This document shows, piece by piece, positions 1 through 13,200 of a stretch of DNA of 64,000 nt (position 1 is its first letter; each line of letters begins with the position of its first letter). Location: NCBI GenBank assembly GCA_038501195.1, contig JBBPUQ010000002.1, positions 3,410,001-3,474,000 of the forward strand, read 5' to 3'. This DNA is from Nemania diffusa. Its lineage: Eukaryota; Ascomycota; Sordariomycetes; Xylariales; Xylariaceae. A program made the translations under genes and the position numbers. The notes beneath the pieces were generated by a model. The model had not been told where the DNA came from and searched no databases. It was given only the letters and a program-made list of their open reading frames with translations.

Positions 1-3000
1 GACGAGACCAATGAAAATTCTAGCGGCATTGACGGGAATAGCCAATCAATTCACCACAAGTCAGAATATCGATCTCCCTTCGAGGATGAGCCCGCAGGTG
101 ATGACCGTCTATCTATTAAAATAGCATTAGATACCTCAACAGACTCGGCGATCGCACTTGAGACGTCCCCCGAGCCCAAAGATGACATCAGTATAGGCCA
201 GGAGGTGCCCGTCACATTGCAAGAAGAGGCATACGAATTTGTGCCACTGCTTGCGCCACCATACGAAACGAAAGTGACAATACTTGGGCGCGATGCCGAT
301 TTCATGCCTACGACTGCTGAAACTCAAGACTCCAGCTCTTGTGCCCCTACTTCAAAACAACAGGATCTTGAAAGCGACGGTGAACAGGATCATGTTTACG
401 CTTCTCTCAATTTTCCCGATAAAGATCCGAATCAGTCAGACGTTGAACCAGCCGAACCAAATTCTGGTCTTAGTGAGATTGCAGAATTTTTTGTCGGCCC
501 GTTGCAGCACCAAGAACGTTGGCAAAGTTCAACCACTACCCAAGAAGATGCCCCCGCCAGGGCTGATGTGGAAGTGAGCAGTGCTCAGGCAGACCCAGAG
601 GATCCACGGTATTCTCTAGATTCTAAAAGAACAATAGGGACACGTCCCAGCTTGACTGTTCCTCGGACCTCTGAGTCTATGAATAGAGCTAGCCAAACAA
701 CTGTATGGACTGACTATTCGATGAATAGTCAGGATTCAAGCTCGGGCTATGGGCCTACAGATCGAGATTCTCAGAGGGTAGCATTCACGTGGCACGAGGC
801 GCTTGCCGACTCGGAAACCGACTCGAGATCGGAATCATACCGTTACAGTCAACATTCCATAGCTGTTTCTAACAGTCGTGATATGTCTCCGTGCGGGACA
901 TATCAAGAACCGGAACTATACGAGCCACAACACCAGCTCCCAGAGATTGACACGGGAGAAGAATTTGCTGCGGCGGTTTTGAGTCGCAAAAATAGCCTAG
1001 GCTCACCAGCGATTCCAGTGCTTCCTACTCACTCTCCTCCGCCACCCCCTGATGATGCCTCTTTCCGTGATGTGATGGGCTCTGCACCACCGAGCGAATA
1101 CTACGATGAAACGAGACCCAATAGCTACTTCCATAGCGAAAAAGACGATCAGAGCTTAGTTTTACTAGACCCTCTAAAACAGGACAGCGACTTCTTTGTT
1201 CCCTTAGAATCAGCTGCACGATCAATCGATCAAGGGTCGCTCACAGCTTCCGAGGATCCTCAATCCAATTCCTCCCGGCTGACAAGCCAGCAGACTCTTG
1301 TAGAAAGCATTAATGTCGAACAAGCATCTGGTCTGCCCCCCAAGGAGAGGAAGCGTTTATTTACTCGCCTTGAGACTATCAAGGAGCTTATAGATACTGA
1401 GACGTTTTTCATCAGAGATATGAACATTGTTGAAGAGATCTACAAAGGAACCGCTGAAGCTTGCCCAAAGCTTGATGATAAGACCATTAAACTCATTTTC
1501 CGAAACACCGATAAGATCATTCAATTCCATTCTACATTCCTAATCGAGCTGAAAGAGGGCGTCTCTAGTATTTATACACCCAGAAGTCGTCACGTGCAGA
1601 AGGACATATCCAACTCCAGCGATGGTGGACCTTCTCAATCAGGGGGGTCCACGGCCGCCTCTGGTCAATTAAATGATGATAAAGACAGGGAGACTTCGTT
1701 GGGTCCGGTTTTCATTCGACACATAGAGGACATGAAACAGGTTCACGAGACTTTCCTCAAAAACAGTGATCATGCAGCCAAGCGACTGATCCAAATCCAG
1801 GAAGACCCAACAGTTCAGGTCTGGTTAAATGAGTGCAACGAGGTGGCAAGAGAACTGACAAGGGCCTGGAACCTGGACTCTCTATTGATTAAGCCAATGC
1901 AAAGAATCACAAAGTATCCCAACTTGCTCATTCAACTACTTCGCGAGACACCTATGGATCATCCGGATCGCTCAACCCTTGAATCAGCCAAGACGGCTGT
2001 AGAAAACGCGATTGAGGATATTAACAAGACCAAGAAGAACTTTGAGTTAGTTGGACAAATCGTCGGCCGAAGACGCAAGGAATCTGATGTCAAAGCTGGC
2101 TTTGCGAGAGCATTTGGCAAAAGAGTTGATAAGTTGCAAGCCACAACCAACAAACCTTCGGAGGATGCCGAGTATATGAAACTACACGAGAAGTTCGGAG
2201 ATGATTATCTTCGCCTCCAGGTTGTTCTGAGGGATGTTGAATTTTATACGAGGCAGGTGACAGAGCATGTCCACGAGTTTTTACAATATCTTTCCTCTAT
2301 GGAACTCGTCATGCGTCTTCAACCCTCACCGCACCCCGAAATTGAAAGTAAGTGGGTTCGCTTTAACGTGTCTATGAGAGATATTGAGAAGGTTGCTCTA
2401 GAGCAGCATGTAAGTAATATCCCCCCCAATCTAACTATCTTCCCACTACTTATATAGTTCAATAGCTCTCACAGGTTCGTAAGCAAGTCATTGAACCTTT
2501 CGAGCTTGTGATCAAATCATATAGCAATCCATCCCTTGCGATGAAGAAAAGGTCTAAGCGCCGAGTTGATTATGAGAGATACATCCAGCTCCAAAAGAGT
2601 GGCAAGAAGATTGATAAGCAACTCTCGGAACTTGTTGAGCAATACGAAGCCTTGAATGAAGCGCTAAAGAAGGAACTCCCTAAGCTTTCATCACTTACGG
2701 AGAAAGTAGGCAATATTTGTCTCGGGAATTTTGTCAACATTCAAACCCGGTGGTATTCTATATGGAAGGAGAAGGTCAAAGTAGTTTTCGGAGACGCCCA
2801 GGTCCCAGAGGTCTCGAGCATCATTTCGACATTCTTCCAAGATTATAAGTTTCAAGAAGAACAAATCAACATGATCGGAATTGTGAATCCAATCTCAAAG
2901 GGTCGGCCATCTCACTCGACTAGTGTTGATGAAGCCTCTTCGAGATTCCGACTTAGACCTGCAGAGCCCTCTCCCCGACACCGCGGGCTATCCTTAAACA

Positions 3001-3724
3001 GTGATATGGCTCCGAGTTTGCCAACACCCGATTTTATGAAACGCCACAGTGGTCAATTCACGGCCTCTCCATCTATAGCTTCAATATCAAGTGCAAACCC
3101 GTCTTCTCGAGACTTTTATAACGGGATAAACGGGCATGCACGCCCACCTTCAGACTCTCCGAAGGCTCCAGAATTCTCTCCAGCCTCTCGACCACTAGCC
3201 ACACCTCCGGCTCGACCAAGCACTGGTCAGAGCCACGACTCGGGGGGGCCAGTTCGACAGAGTGTAGAGTCAAGCTCACAATCGCGTTATTGTAACTCTG
3301 CGCAGCCGTCTCCTTATCAGGTGCCAGAAACTCATCGCTTCTCTGGCCTTTTCCAATCTGCGCTTCCCCTGTCAGATCCGCAGGAGCGTCACATCTGGCG
3401 ATCCCAAGTCTCTTCTCGAGCTTCCTCACGCGAGCGTCAACCTATTAATGGATACAAGGTTCTTTGGCTTGCTGCTTCACTCTTCGAATTTAACATACAA
3501 ACTACGAAGCACGAGGCCGGTTACCCCTATCTCACCTATCAGGCGGGCGAGGTATGTTATTTCTACGCACAATATCTATAATATACGGAGAACTAATATA
3601 CGACCAGATATTTGACGTTATTGCTGAGAAGGGCGAACTTTGGCTCGCCAAAAACCAAGACGATCCCAATAACTTAGTAGGCTGGTTATGGTCGAAGCAT
3701 TTCGCGAAGCTAGCGGATGACTAG
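1..3724 (+). CDS. DH-BAR-SH3 Rho-family guanine nucleotide exchange factor (5' partial)
   Basis: The reading frame is open from base 1, so the true start lies upstream. Exons are 1-2409, 2475-3551 and 3608-3724; introns have GTAAGT and GTATGT donors and CAG acceptors and the frame is kept across both. The 1,200 visible residues begin with about 440 Ser/Pro/acidic, probably disordered residues. A DH (RhoGEF) domain follows at about 450-690, with the conserved helix LLIKPMQRITKYPNLL near 630-647. A BAR-type helical region spans about 720-910, then a Ser/Pro-rich linker, then a C-terminal SH3 domain at about 1130-1197 (ALYDF-like ASLFEF, later GWLW). This order matches the Tuba/DNMBP type and fission yeast Gef1 (DH-BAR). 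Such proteins activate Cdc42/Rho at curved membrane during polarity and septation. The GTPase partner is inferred, not seen. Domain call firm; orthology less so. Confidence 0.88.
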
Positions 3725-6700
3725 GGTGCATATATATGCCTCCTCAGAGGGTAGCGATTCATTCACTCACGCAGTCACTACTTGTTTGCTTGTCGCAATT
3801 CGCACAGTCGCCTCGTTCTACAACTAGAGGTTTGAATTGTAATTTTTAAAGACACTGCCTAACAAAACACCAACTCTAGTTTTTACAACTTTACTTGCTC
3901 GATATACACGCGGCAGAGCTGTTAGGTGCGCGGAAAATGTTTGGCGTTAATTGTCTTCTAGAAGTATGACGAAACGGGATACGATATTCACCGTGTAGGT
4001 GGGAAGAGTGGGATCTCAGCAATGAAAAGGTGGTTGACAACTCCTTACCATTTGGACTTCATTTCTTCTGCAGGAGGGCAAGGGTACAGTGACAGCGGGC
4101 TTCTCCCAGTCTTTCAGTGGCCTCCAAACCGCAGACATACTCTTTACACACATCATTTACAGGCGTTGAGACTCCCATCGTGGACGGAAAGGTAGACGGC
4201 GTCGTTGGGGTGCCGTATGGGCGCCATATTTTTGCTCATTGACGTTGCACGCATGAGCCCGTTCACTTATTATTTTCTTTGTACCTGTGGAGTTTGGCCC
4301 AGAGAACGTTCGGGGATTGAAGGCCCAGCGAGATAAGAATACTTAATTCTTGGAGGAATAGAACACGGTAGCCAGGAACCAAGGGATCTCTGGAAGCGGA
4401 TCCAGCTGAACCTAGACACTATCTCCCTATTGGAAGATGTTATCTAAGTGTTATAATAAAACTATTATAGCTGGACCGCCTTGTGCCCACGGCAACAATG
4501 CCAACTACGAGCTTTACCGAATAGGAACGTAACCACATAATGAGAGTTTAAATGCCTCGTGTATGTTAAGGTTCAGCGTTAGTCATGATTCGCTCCCACC
4601 AACAATGCTAAGCACTGAATATACCCCTAGCTAGCCTTTTTTTTTTTTTCTCAACGAGGCGATCAGTCACGTCTCAAATTTAACAGGTTTGATCAGGTCA
4701 TCCTTATTTTACCCATTGTTCTAACATGTACGTAAGATCTAATAAACTATGGACACTACAACATTACTTTCTACAGCCTACCTACCTACCCAACCATCTT
4801 TGAAATAGTTATTGTACTCAACTCATATATAATGAGCAGTGCAAACAGTTCTTATGCAGTCGATAACTATGGCGGGGGTGAGGTAGCCCGGTTGGTATAA
4901 GTTTGAAATGTTAGGCCTAGCTTCGGTCTTGACACGGGATTACTTGTTTGTGTAGAGAAGAAACAGAAGGAGGTGAAGGAAAGAGGCCCGATAATAGGTC
5001 GTTGGTTTTCCATCCCTCATCATGCCATCGTGAGTGCCTAGTCCAAAAGCAGTTCTTGATTGACTAGGTTCGCACCTGTTTCCTCCCGGCTGCTCACCTT
5101 CGCCGCCCGATTCGAGACATGGAAAACCAGGTAGTCTCTTGAGCAAACGCAGCTAAGGGAGGGACGGGCAAGCAAAAGAAAATTGCAATGACAGAGACGG
5201 GATTTGAGTTGGACTTCGCCCGACTTCGGTATGACACGGTGGTGCCGCAGCGACCCGATAGTCTGGTCATTGGGCGCCTCAATCCGCGACGTGTTTTTCT
5301 TGGCGAGAAACAGGCCAGTCGGAGGGCGAGGAGATTTGTCATGAATCACCGTGATCATCGTCAGCATCATCATCATGATCATAATTCTGTCAGTGAAAAC
5401 CAAATAGATAAGTAAAACATAGGGGTGTGTCGAGTCCCTACGGCATTCGGGTGCCGATTGAGGCTCGTGACTGATCATGGGAGCATTGGCACAGCATGGT
5501 CAAGTCGGAGGAGCTTAGGTAGGTAGCAGGGTTGTGTTTCCTCGACCACCTGTTATGACTGATGGAATACGTACATATCATCTAGATAGATAGATACATA
5601 ATCCTAGCAACGTGTATCTACAGCGTAGATAAATGGAGCATGTTAGTTTAATTAAATGCACAAAGCTTGTTTGTTCTTTAGATCACATACCGGTCCTTTA
5701 CGGTATATACATGCATCTAGGCATACACTTAGGTAATACCTATCTAATGTCCTAGTCCTAGATCTGACAACACCCTGAAAGTGTGGATATCTCCACTTCC
5801 CCGATCTTCTCTCCAGTACGATAGGCAGTACCTACTATACTCGGGCTATACCTAGTGTAAGTTGTGTGGATAGTAGGTACCTAAGGTAGGTATGTACACA
5901 AATACAATTTGCTAGGCACAAAAGCCGCTACCAGACACAGGATTGCCAGTACAGTACATTACTATACTGCGGTACTTATTCAATCCGTGAAGCGGGGATT
6001 CCCTCGGGAGCTAACGCAGCGAGATGGGCGGGGCAGCTGTGGATCGGAGAAGACGTTGGCGCTACCTACAGTAGATCGGCATTGTCTACCGCCTTACCGC
6101 CTCTATATTCATTGCACTAGCCTACAAACTACCTATAAGTACCTCCTTACCGTATAGGTAAATGAGGGTAAGGGTAAGGGTTAGGTACGTATTTAGGTAA
6201 ATAAGATGTAGGCATGTAGGTAGGTAGGTTAGTGTAGTTAGTACCTACCTGTCTGCCCTCGAGAGTTCCACCAATCTCCTTGTTGCTCTCTATCTGTTGA
6301 GGAATTGAGACTCATGCCAAACTTCCTAATGTGGTGTGGAGCAGATGGTGTTGCAATGCATCTTGCCCTATACGGTGCGATTCGACGAGGATACTGACGA
6401 GGATGCTCACTAGCATACAGCACCCGCCTACTCACGAGGATAAGAGGGGACACATCAATCCTCGAGGTTCAACCTAGCAGAGCTAGGGTTGTCGACTGTG
6501 ATGAAACCTCATTCAACATGAATCTCCCCATTATCCTGCGCTGTGTTCGTCAATCCTACCACCACCACGTACGCGGCTCTCGTAATAAGAGCTGGGAAGA
6601 GATGCACTGACGCCCAAATGGAAGGTAGCCAATTTTCGGTGCTGTTTTTGCTGTTGTTTTGCTACCTACCTCTGCTAATATTAAGACGACAGGGCATGGT

Positions 6701-9501
6701 TTACCTACCGAATGACTATACCCACTCTACTACGTCAATGCCGACATTAGAAAGACGGCCCCCCCGCGAGTGCACGCACCAGGAGGAGGCATCCTCTCGC
6801 CTATCGGTCAATATGTGTCTGACTGCATACGTACTTACATAGTACACCAAGTACTTACACGTACAGCACTGTAGCTTGCCTCTAATACCCCTGCAAGCTT
6901 TGCATGTTGGGTCGTTTCTTTGCCTCAGCTATTTGGCTGTCCAGGCCACTGGGCGAAGGCAGACTTGCGATCAACATTAGGCGAACCCTTGGCCTGGTAT
7001 GGAAGAAAAAGAATTTGCAACCGATTTCGTGCGAAAGGTCCAACCAGCTCTGGCGTATCGCAATAGGTATACTATTCCGTACATTCTGACAGAATGTAAA
7101 GACCGCATATGGGCTTGTAATGTCATATTGGGATCACGGAATATACTTGCACATGCGTTTGCTTGTATGCATACGCAGGCGTCCCAGAATACCTACTGTG
7201 TTTTAGATCAAAGTTGATTTACCAGATGGAGAAGTCAGCACGTTTGGCCAATGAACTTTAAATTGAATTCGTACTATCTATCAGCTGAGGTAAGTGGTTG
7301 TTATGACAGGGAAGTCTGCTTTGTTACTGCTACAATATGCGGCTAGAGCTGATCCTAGACAAGCGAAGGGGCCTTTTCATTACTTGCACCTAGTAAGTAG
7401 ATCTAGTCGGGTTCTGAAATCTAAACATATGCGTACTTGTAAACAAAGTGGCAATAGACAACTTGCCTAATGGAGTGCCTCAATTATGGAAATATACTTA
7501 CGCATAAGTATGAATAGGCGCGCGTGTGAACCGGATCCCGTCACCCTCTTCCGTAGGAGATTTTCGAGCTAAGGGGCCGCTAGGCTAGCACGTTTCGAGA
7601 AGGAAGTGCCCTATTATGGCAAGGGTACTACCCAGGTATTAGACAACAATGCAACCTTACACTAGGTAGTGACTACCTAATACATGTAGACTAGGCAGCC
7701 TACTACGAGGTAGGTAGCAAAGGACAGCAATTGTTAACAGAATTGGATATGTACTGCTGGTCCTGCCAGGCCCTGATAGGCGCCGCACGCAGCTTAAATA
7801 ACAGAATCTGCTTAGGTACTTACATAAGTGTAGATTGGGCACCTACTGAACGAATTAATTCTTCAGCTCAAGCCACCGTTATTATTTCGACAGAAGTAGC
7901 CATGCCAAGACCAACTATGTATTTATTGTACAACTGATATAGATACGTATGCGTACCATGCGTACAAGTAAATATACCATATTTGTATGAGTACTGTACC
8001 TGCTATTCGAGTAGCAACAGCAGGAAAAAAATGGTTCTAGTTTCGCAGCACCTCCAAGTGCCCGCGGAAAAGCTAAATCAGCTGTAATTATATCTATTCA
8101 TTCTCGTCATCAATGCTACCGACAAGGTATTTCAGTAGTAGGTACTGTAGCTTATCAACCCACATTGGATGGATCAACGGACGCGCTGCATCAACCCACC
8201 CTGGTCTGATTGTGTGCCCTCTACCAACAATCAGTACCGAGTCAAATACATGTAATTTGTCCAGCTCGGTTGTGCAGAATGGTTCTAGGCAATCAGGTTG
8301 CTCATGGTCCCCTGACCCCCACTATTTGTGATACCGAATACCCCTGCTTTGATTCTCTCTCCGCAGAAGCCTTGCCTCTACATGATGTACCTAAAGTATT
8401 CTGAAGCGTAGATAGATGCCAAAGAGCTGCCGTCAATCAGCCTTGGCTGGGTGCTGAAACGAGTAGGGCGACCACTGGATTTAGCGTACTGTCTACGCTG
8501 GAATGTTGTGCAGGTCAATACATGGTAAAGGCAGGTATAGTAGGTAGGTATAGTAGGTATAATAGGTCTAGTAAGTGCCTATAGATAGGTACCTCCTGCA
8601 ATACATACATACAAGTACGTGCCATCTAGCTATGTAATCTGGCCGTAGGTGTTGTATTAGCAGGCAAGCAAGTGCAAGGGTGCAGGTGGGCTCTAGGCTT
8701 GGAACTTTCAGGTTGTCCACAGGTTGTCCACAGTTGTCCACATTGTCTGCGCGAGGTCCAATCGGTTGTGAAGGACGCTTTCCCTGTTAAGGTTCAAGAC
8801 AAGCTTCCAAGGCCTCTCCCCTCTCCTGAGGGGTACCCCTGTACCCCTCCTCCAATGGCCCTAGCGGAGGCCCCGGTCCCAGAAGATGGAGCTATAATGT
8901 CACTAACACCACGCAACACTCCCTTGCCATTTTGCGTTCTGTCACCTGCAGAACTCCCCTTTGCGCCAACCATACGCACCTACCACCCACCCCTCTGGGA
9001 ATATATTGTAACTGACGTCCATCTTTTTTTCCCCCTCGGCCTGCAACAAAATAGTGGAGGAAACTCGGCCACTTCCTCATCTCATCTACCCTTCATCCTG
9101 CAGTATATACGACTAGAGAGGCGCTGGAAAGATCTTCTTGCTGAGAGTATTAGTCTCTGAGGGTATTCCCGTGTTTATTATTAAGCTTATCTAGCCCATT
9201 ACACCCCCGCGGTACGCGGTTACATCGTGCATCACCTCCCTCGGAAAACGAAAAAAAAAAGTTCATACCTTCGCTGCAGCTCGTCCCGCGACAAGAGATC
9301 TTCTTTCATCTTGGCGGATCGCACCAAACTTCCGTCCCGCTCTCACTGATCTTGCGTGAACGCTTGCCAAGGAGGTGCACATGCGATAGTAAACCCCCGC
9401 GCCAGAGACCGATCTAGCCTGGAATTTGGCGGCTATTAGCTGCTGCTGGATTTTGGATTGAATCGCCAAGTGGTGCGCGGAGGGCGTTGGACATAGGAAT
9501 C
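3725..9501. other. Long intergenic spacer without a supported gene
   Basis: About 5.8 kb between the GEF stop and the velB start. The open frames here are short, lack recognisable domains and mostly lack an ATG with a sensible context. The spacer is full of short TAGGTA/TACCTA-type motifs (for example around 5515-5530, 5866-5900, 6205-6250, 8535-8600), a poly-T run near 4638 and an 11-bp tandem repeat at 8713-8745. It presumably holds the velB promoter and a long 5' leader, but no element can be pinned down by eye. No tRNA or rRNA was recognised. Confidence 0.6.
8713..8745. repeat. Short tandem repeat, TTGTCCACAGG unit
   Basis: Three consecutive imperfect 11-bp units (TTGTCCACAGG, TTGTCCACAG, TTGTCCACA) lie about 760 bp upstream of velB. 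Function unknown. It could be a factor-binding cluster or a simple minisatellite. Confidence 0.6.
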
Positions 9502-11175
9502 ATGGCTTCAGGATATCCAGCTCCGCCGGTTTACCACCACCAGCCTGACATGGCTGGCCCGCCTCCTCAACATTCCGGCTACGCTCCACTCCCCCCTCCG
9601 ATGCCCTCAAATAATTACTATCAAGATCCCATGGCAAATCCCCACCGCCCGAATATGCCTCCTCCCCGTGCCAATATGATTCCCCCCTCCATATCCGGCC
9701 CTGGTCCCGGCCCCGGTCCAGGCCCCAGGGATCGAGTCGCTGAGTTGGGTACATCTGAAAATGGCATGGGAGCTCAACCCTCAACCCAGAGTGCAACTCA
9801 GCCAGAGGCAGAGGAGCCAAGTACGGCCAATCTAGAACCGCGCGAGGGCAGTGACGGTGCCAGGAAATACAGGTGAGTTGTTGATTGGCTCGCATTGGAC
9901 CATTGCCTTGAAACGCCTCTAAGTTAAGTGCAATCCAAGAACGCTGTTGACCACAAATCTGCCATAGATTGGAAGTGGTCCAACAACCGCTAAGGGCGCG
10001 CATGTGTGGTTTTGGAGATAAGGTACATCTCCAATGCAATCTGTGGACGTAATGCAGAGCCTAATCTCGCTTAGGACCGACGACCAATAACTCCACCGCC
10101 CTGTATTAGACTTGTGGTCATGGACAAGTTGAGCGGTAAGGAGGTAGATTGCAAGTAAGTCGAGAGATTATCAAAGTACGTCGGTCTCTTTTACTTTGGT
10201 GGCTAATTTATTGTTAGCGACGTTGAGCATCAACACTATGTTCTTCACGTAGACTTGTGGTCCGAAGATGGTGCTAAGGAGGTCAACCTCGTGAAGCATT
10301 CACAACAATCCCCGTCCATCTCATCAACCCATCCCTCCTCATTCCGAGAGGTTGTCGAAGGAGGACAAGGCGGTGTTTACGGATTCCAGGCCATTGTACC
10401 CTCAAATCGCGACTATACACAACCCCCTAATGCGCCTTATCCTCACCAGATGGCTCCTTATCAACCAGACCCATATTCTCAGGGTAAGTTTGCCCTCTCG
10501 TCCCTCTAACAAAGCAAAACGTAATAATGCTTGTGCCAGGACAATATCCGTATCCCCAACATGTACCGCCGTATGGCTATCCCCAAGGGGCCTATAGAGA
10601 TATGAGTGTGCCTCCATTACCATCCCAAGCGATGTATGGTCCTCGCTACTCTCATGATATGTCTGCTGGTGGTATGGCCCCAGGCCGTCTTATGGGACAA
10701 CAACAGCCGAATAGTGGGATGTACACGCGGAACCTCATTGGCAGTCTCGCAGCTAGCGCTTCACGTCTACAAGACCCATCTGATAAGATTGGTATCTGGT
10801 TCATTCTCCAGGATCTGAGTGTCAGAACAGAGGGTTGGTTCCGGTAGGTTATTGCAGATTGGCACAATGGATTTGGATTATCGCGCTCACATGATGGACA
10901 GATTACGGTTTTCGTTTATCAACCTCCGACGTCTTGGCGCAGCGTCAAACGGCGGTAGTGACGCCGAACTCCTTAATAGGGGCCGGGCGCCGGTCCTCGC
11001 CTATGCGTTCAGTGAAAAATTCCAAGTATACTCTGCGAAGAAATTCCCAGGTGTGTGTGAAAGCACTCAGCTCAGCAAGACATTTGCCCTTCAGGGAGTT
11101 AAAATCCCGATCAGGAAGGACCAAGAAGGCAAAGCAGGAAAGGGAGGTCGCGGCTCAGACGAGGAGGAGGAATAA
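9502..11175 (+). CDS. velB: Velvet-domain developmental regulator VelB
   Basis: Six exons: 9502-9872, 9968-10022, 10075-10154, 10218-10483, 10540-10843 and 10902-11175, giving 449 residues. Introns are 52-95 nt with GT-AG ends and the frame is continuous. The start is the first ATG (MASGYPAPP). The N-terminus is Pro/Tyr/Gln-rich. The velvet fold begins at [18 protein letters not shown], followed by [15 protein letters not shown] and the [10 protein letters not shown] strand. A Pro/Tyr/Gln-rich insertion of roughly 100 residues then splits the domain, which resumes at [20 protein letters not shown] and ends with [15 protein letters not shown]. This split velvet domain distinguishes VelB from VeA, VosA and VelC. 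In the known family VelB pairs with VeA and LaeA, and with VosA, to control development, light response, secondary metabolism and spore maturation. It acts in the nucleus. The C-terminus is acidic (GSDEEEE). Confidence 0.95.
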
Positions 11176-13200
11176 TGGAGATAGCAGAGGCAATGCGAGA
11201 AAAGGAAATGAAAGCCAAAGCCAGCGACTTCAGTACTATTGCACGGGATATGCTATGCTGGCTAGAGAATGCCGAGCCCTTGTGACGAAATTACACACAT
11301 GGACCTGACGGGGTGCTACCACGGTCGGTATTAGACTAGACGACAAGGTAGTGCGCGAGACTACGCGTAGGTTGATTGTTGTCAGTGGTCATTGATACGG
11401 CCAGCCATTTTAGGAGCTATGTTAGGTTATATAAAGCGATTGAACTTGTACGTCCTCGGCTCACCCAGCCTCTGTTGGTGCAGAACTGGTGCCCTCTCTA
11501 TGTCATTATTCGGTACCTTGGGCTTGTCTATCTTATAGGCGTGTAGCCCTGGCCTACAAAGTTGTGCTGATTTCCTGCATAGCGTAACACTCTTTTCTCG
11601 CATGAGACCCAGTGGCGCGGGATACCCGGAAAGCTGGAACTGCACAGACTTCATCCGAACTTTGGGGGTACCTTATGTATGCAGTATTTAGTATCCAGGT
11701 ACCAACAAGATTATGGGCGAGTGGGTCGAGGAGTTTATGATTTGCTTTCGTTTAATGTGCGATGATGCGCAAACAAGGATGATTAAACTCTATATAAATT
11801 TGCGGGTGAGGTGAAGCTAATTTGATATCGTTGCGACTTTTATTTAGAGACTATAGTAGATATTATTACTCTAGGCATACGCATACCACACGAGCTCAAT
11901 CGTTATATATCTCATTTATACCAGCTTCCTAGCCTCCACGCTAGTTCTATCCAGTGAGTGATTTTATAATTCCGCGGGCTGACTTCAAGGCACTCATCTG
12001 CCTGAGATTCGCATGTGCCCGTCGAATAGGGACAGCATAAGACCTGCCAGGTTTACATGCGGCTGATAATGCCCAGTTAGTCATTGGCAGCCTCGCTTTG
12101 CATTAGTAGTCTGGAATCCTATCTACTACCTAGGTAGATAGGTAGGGACGATAGTGGGAAGATTGGGGTATGTTGTAAAAGGGAAATAAGACTAATTAGT
12201 CTAGGAACTCCGCATCGCAACCATGCTAGGGCAGAAAAAAAGAGAGTATCCGAATTCGCGACCTTATTTTCATCCGGGGCAACTGACGGAATGGAAGCGA
12301 GGATTAAGCTTGCTACGTAGACTAGGCACCCCGCCCCAAATACAAAGTGATGCGATACGGGACTCGTCTGGTGGCATTCGGTAAGCGGAGAGCGATGGGC
12401 TAGGCGGGATTATTTTCCATTTTCATTACGTCTCTGTTACCTCATATTTTCGACCCCAAGCGTGCCCGGGCAGCGCTGTGGAACCGCTATTGTGACGGGA
12501 GCAGACAACTTACTACTTACACTACCTACTTAGCTAGCTAGTGTACCCTTAGGTGTAATCAACTAGAAAAAAAAATCATCTTATGAATCTAGTATTTTTC
12601 TATTCCGGAAAATTAACATCAACATATTGTCTGGAATGCTCAGTTAGTGAGTGAGTGAGTGGGTTAGTACTTAAAAGTACGTGAGCGGACAACTGCATGC
12701 GTCGGGGGGTGTAAGACAAAATAGCACAAAAAATAGCCTCAGGACGCTGCGCACCAAAACTTAGCGATCTATCTAGAACCGGACGACTGGGCACACCACC
12801 CGCCTGGTCGCTGGTGTCTACCGGGTAGCTGGCTGGCTGCCTACCTACCTAAAGTACATAAAATTACTCCCTCTATCTCTCTCCGTTCCTCTCTTCCGTC
12901 CCACCATCTATCGAGCCTGTGTATCCTACTACATACCTACGTTAGGTGGTACAATATACTTTGGTAGAGCCCGGGTGCGTGTCATCGATTCTCTATCGCT
13001 TGCGCCGCTTTCCTTTCTTGGTGTCGAAGGACAGTAGAAAACAAAGAAACGAAACAACAACCATCGCCTAGAGTCATAGCATAGCAGACCAGTCTGTTTA
13101 AATCGGTCCATAATTTCCACAACAAGAAAAGAAGCCAGACGCAGCGCATATCTCCTCGCTTGATCGCCAGAACTTACCGAACGACATTCGAGCATCCAAG
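11176..13200. other. Intergenic region, velB 3' side and Par32-like promoter
   Basis: About 2 kb with no supported gene. It contains a TAGGTA cluster at about 12125-12150, a GAGT microsatellite at about 12645-12662 and a pyrimidine-rich stretch (CTCTATCTCTCTCC type) at about 12868-12900, common in fungal core promoters. Candidate GATA-factor sites of the HGATAR form (read on the minus strand) lie at 12769-12774, 12873-12878, 12908-12913 and 12993-12998. Confidence 0.5.

Noticed and set aside
6166..6185. GGGTAAGGGTAAGGGTTAGG, resembling an interstitial telomere repeat
   Set aside because: Only three units and only one matches the TTAGGG frame; it sits amid TAGGTA-type words that explain it.
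8672..9160. 162-codon open frame upstream of velB
   Set aside because: Starts at GTG, lacks domains, codes low-complexity Pro/Ser sequence and overlaps other frames. Probably velB leader or spacer.
9500..10039. Minus-strand frame over velB exon 1
   Set aside because: Shadow of the velB exon, whose proline codons read as an open frame on the other strand.
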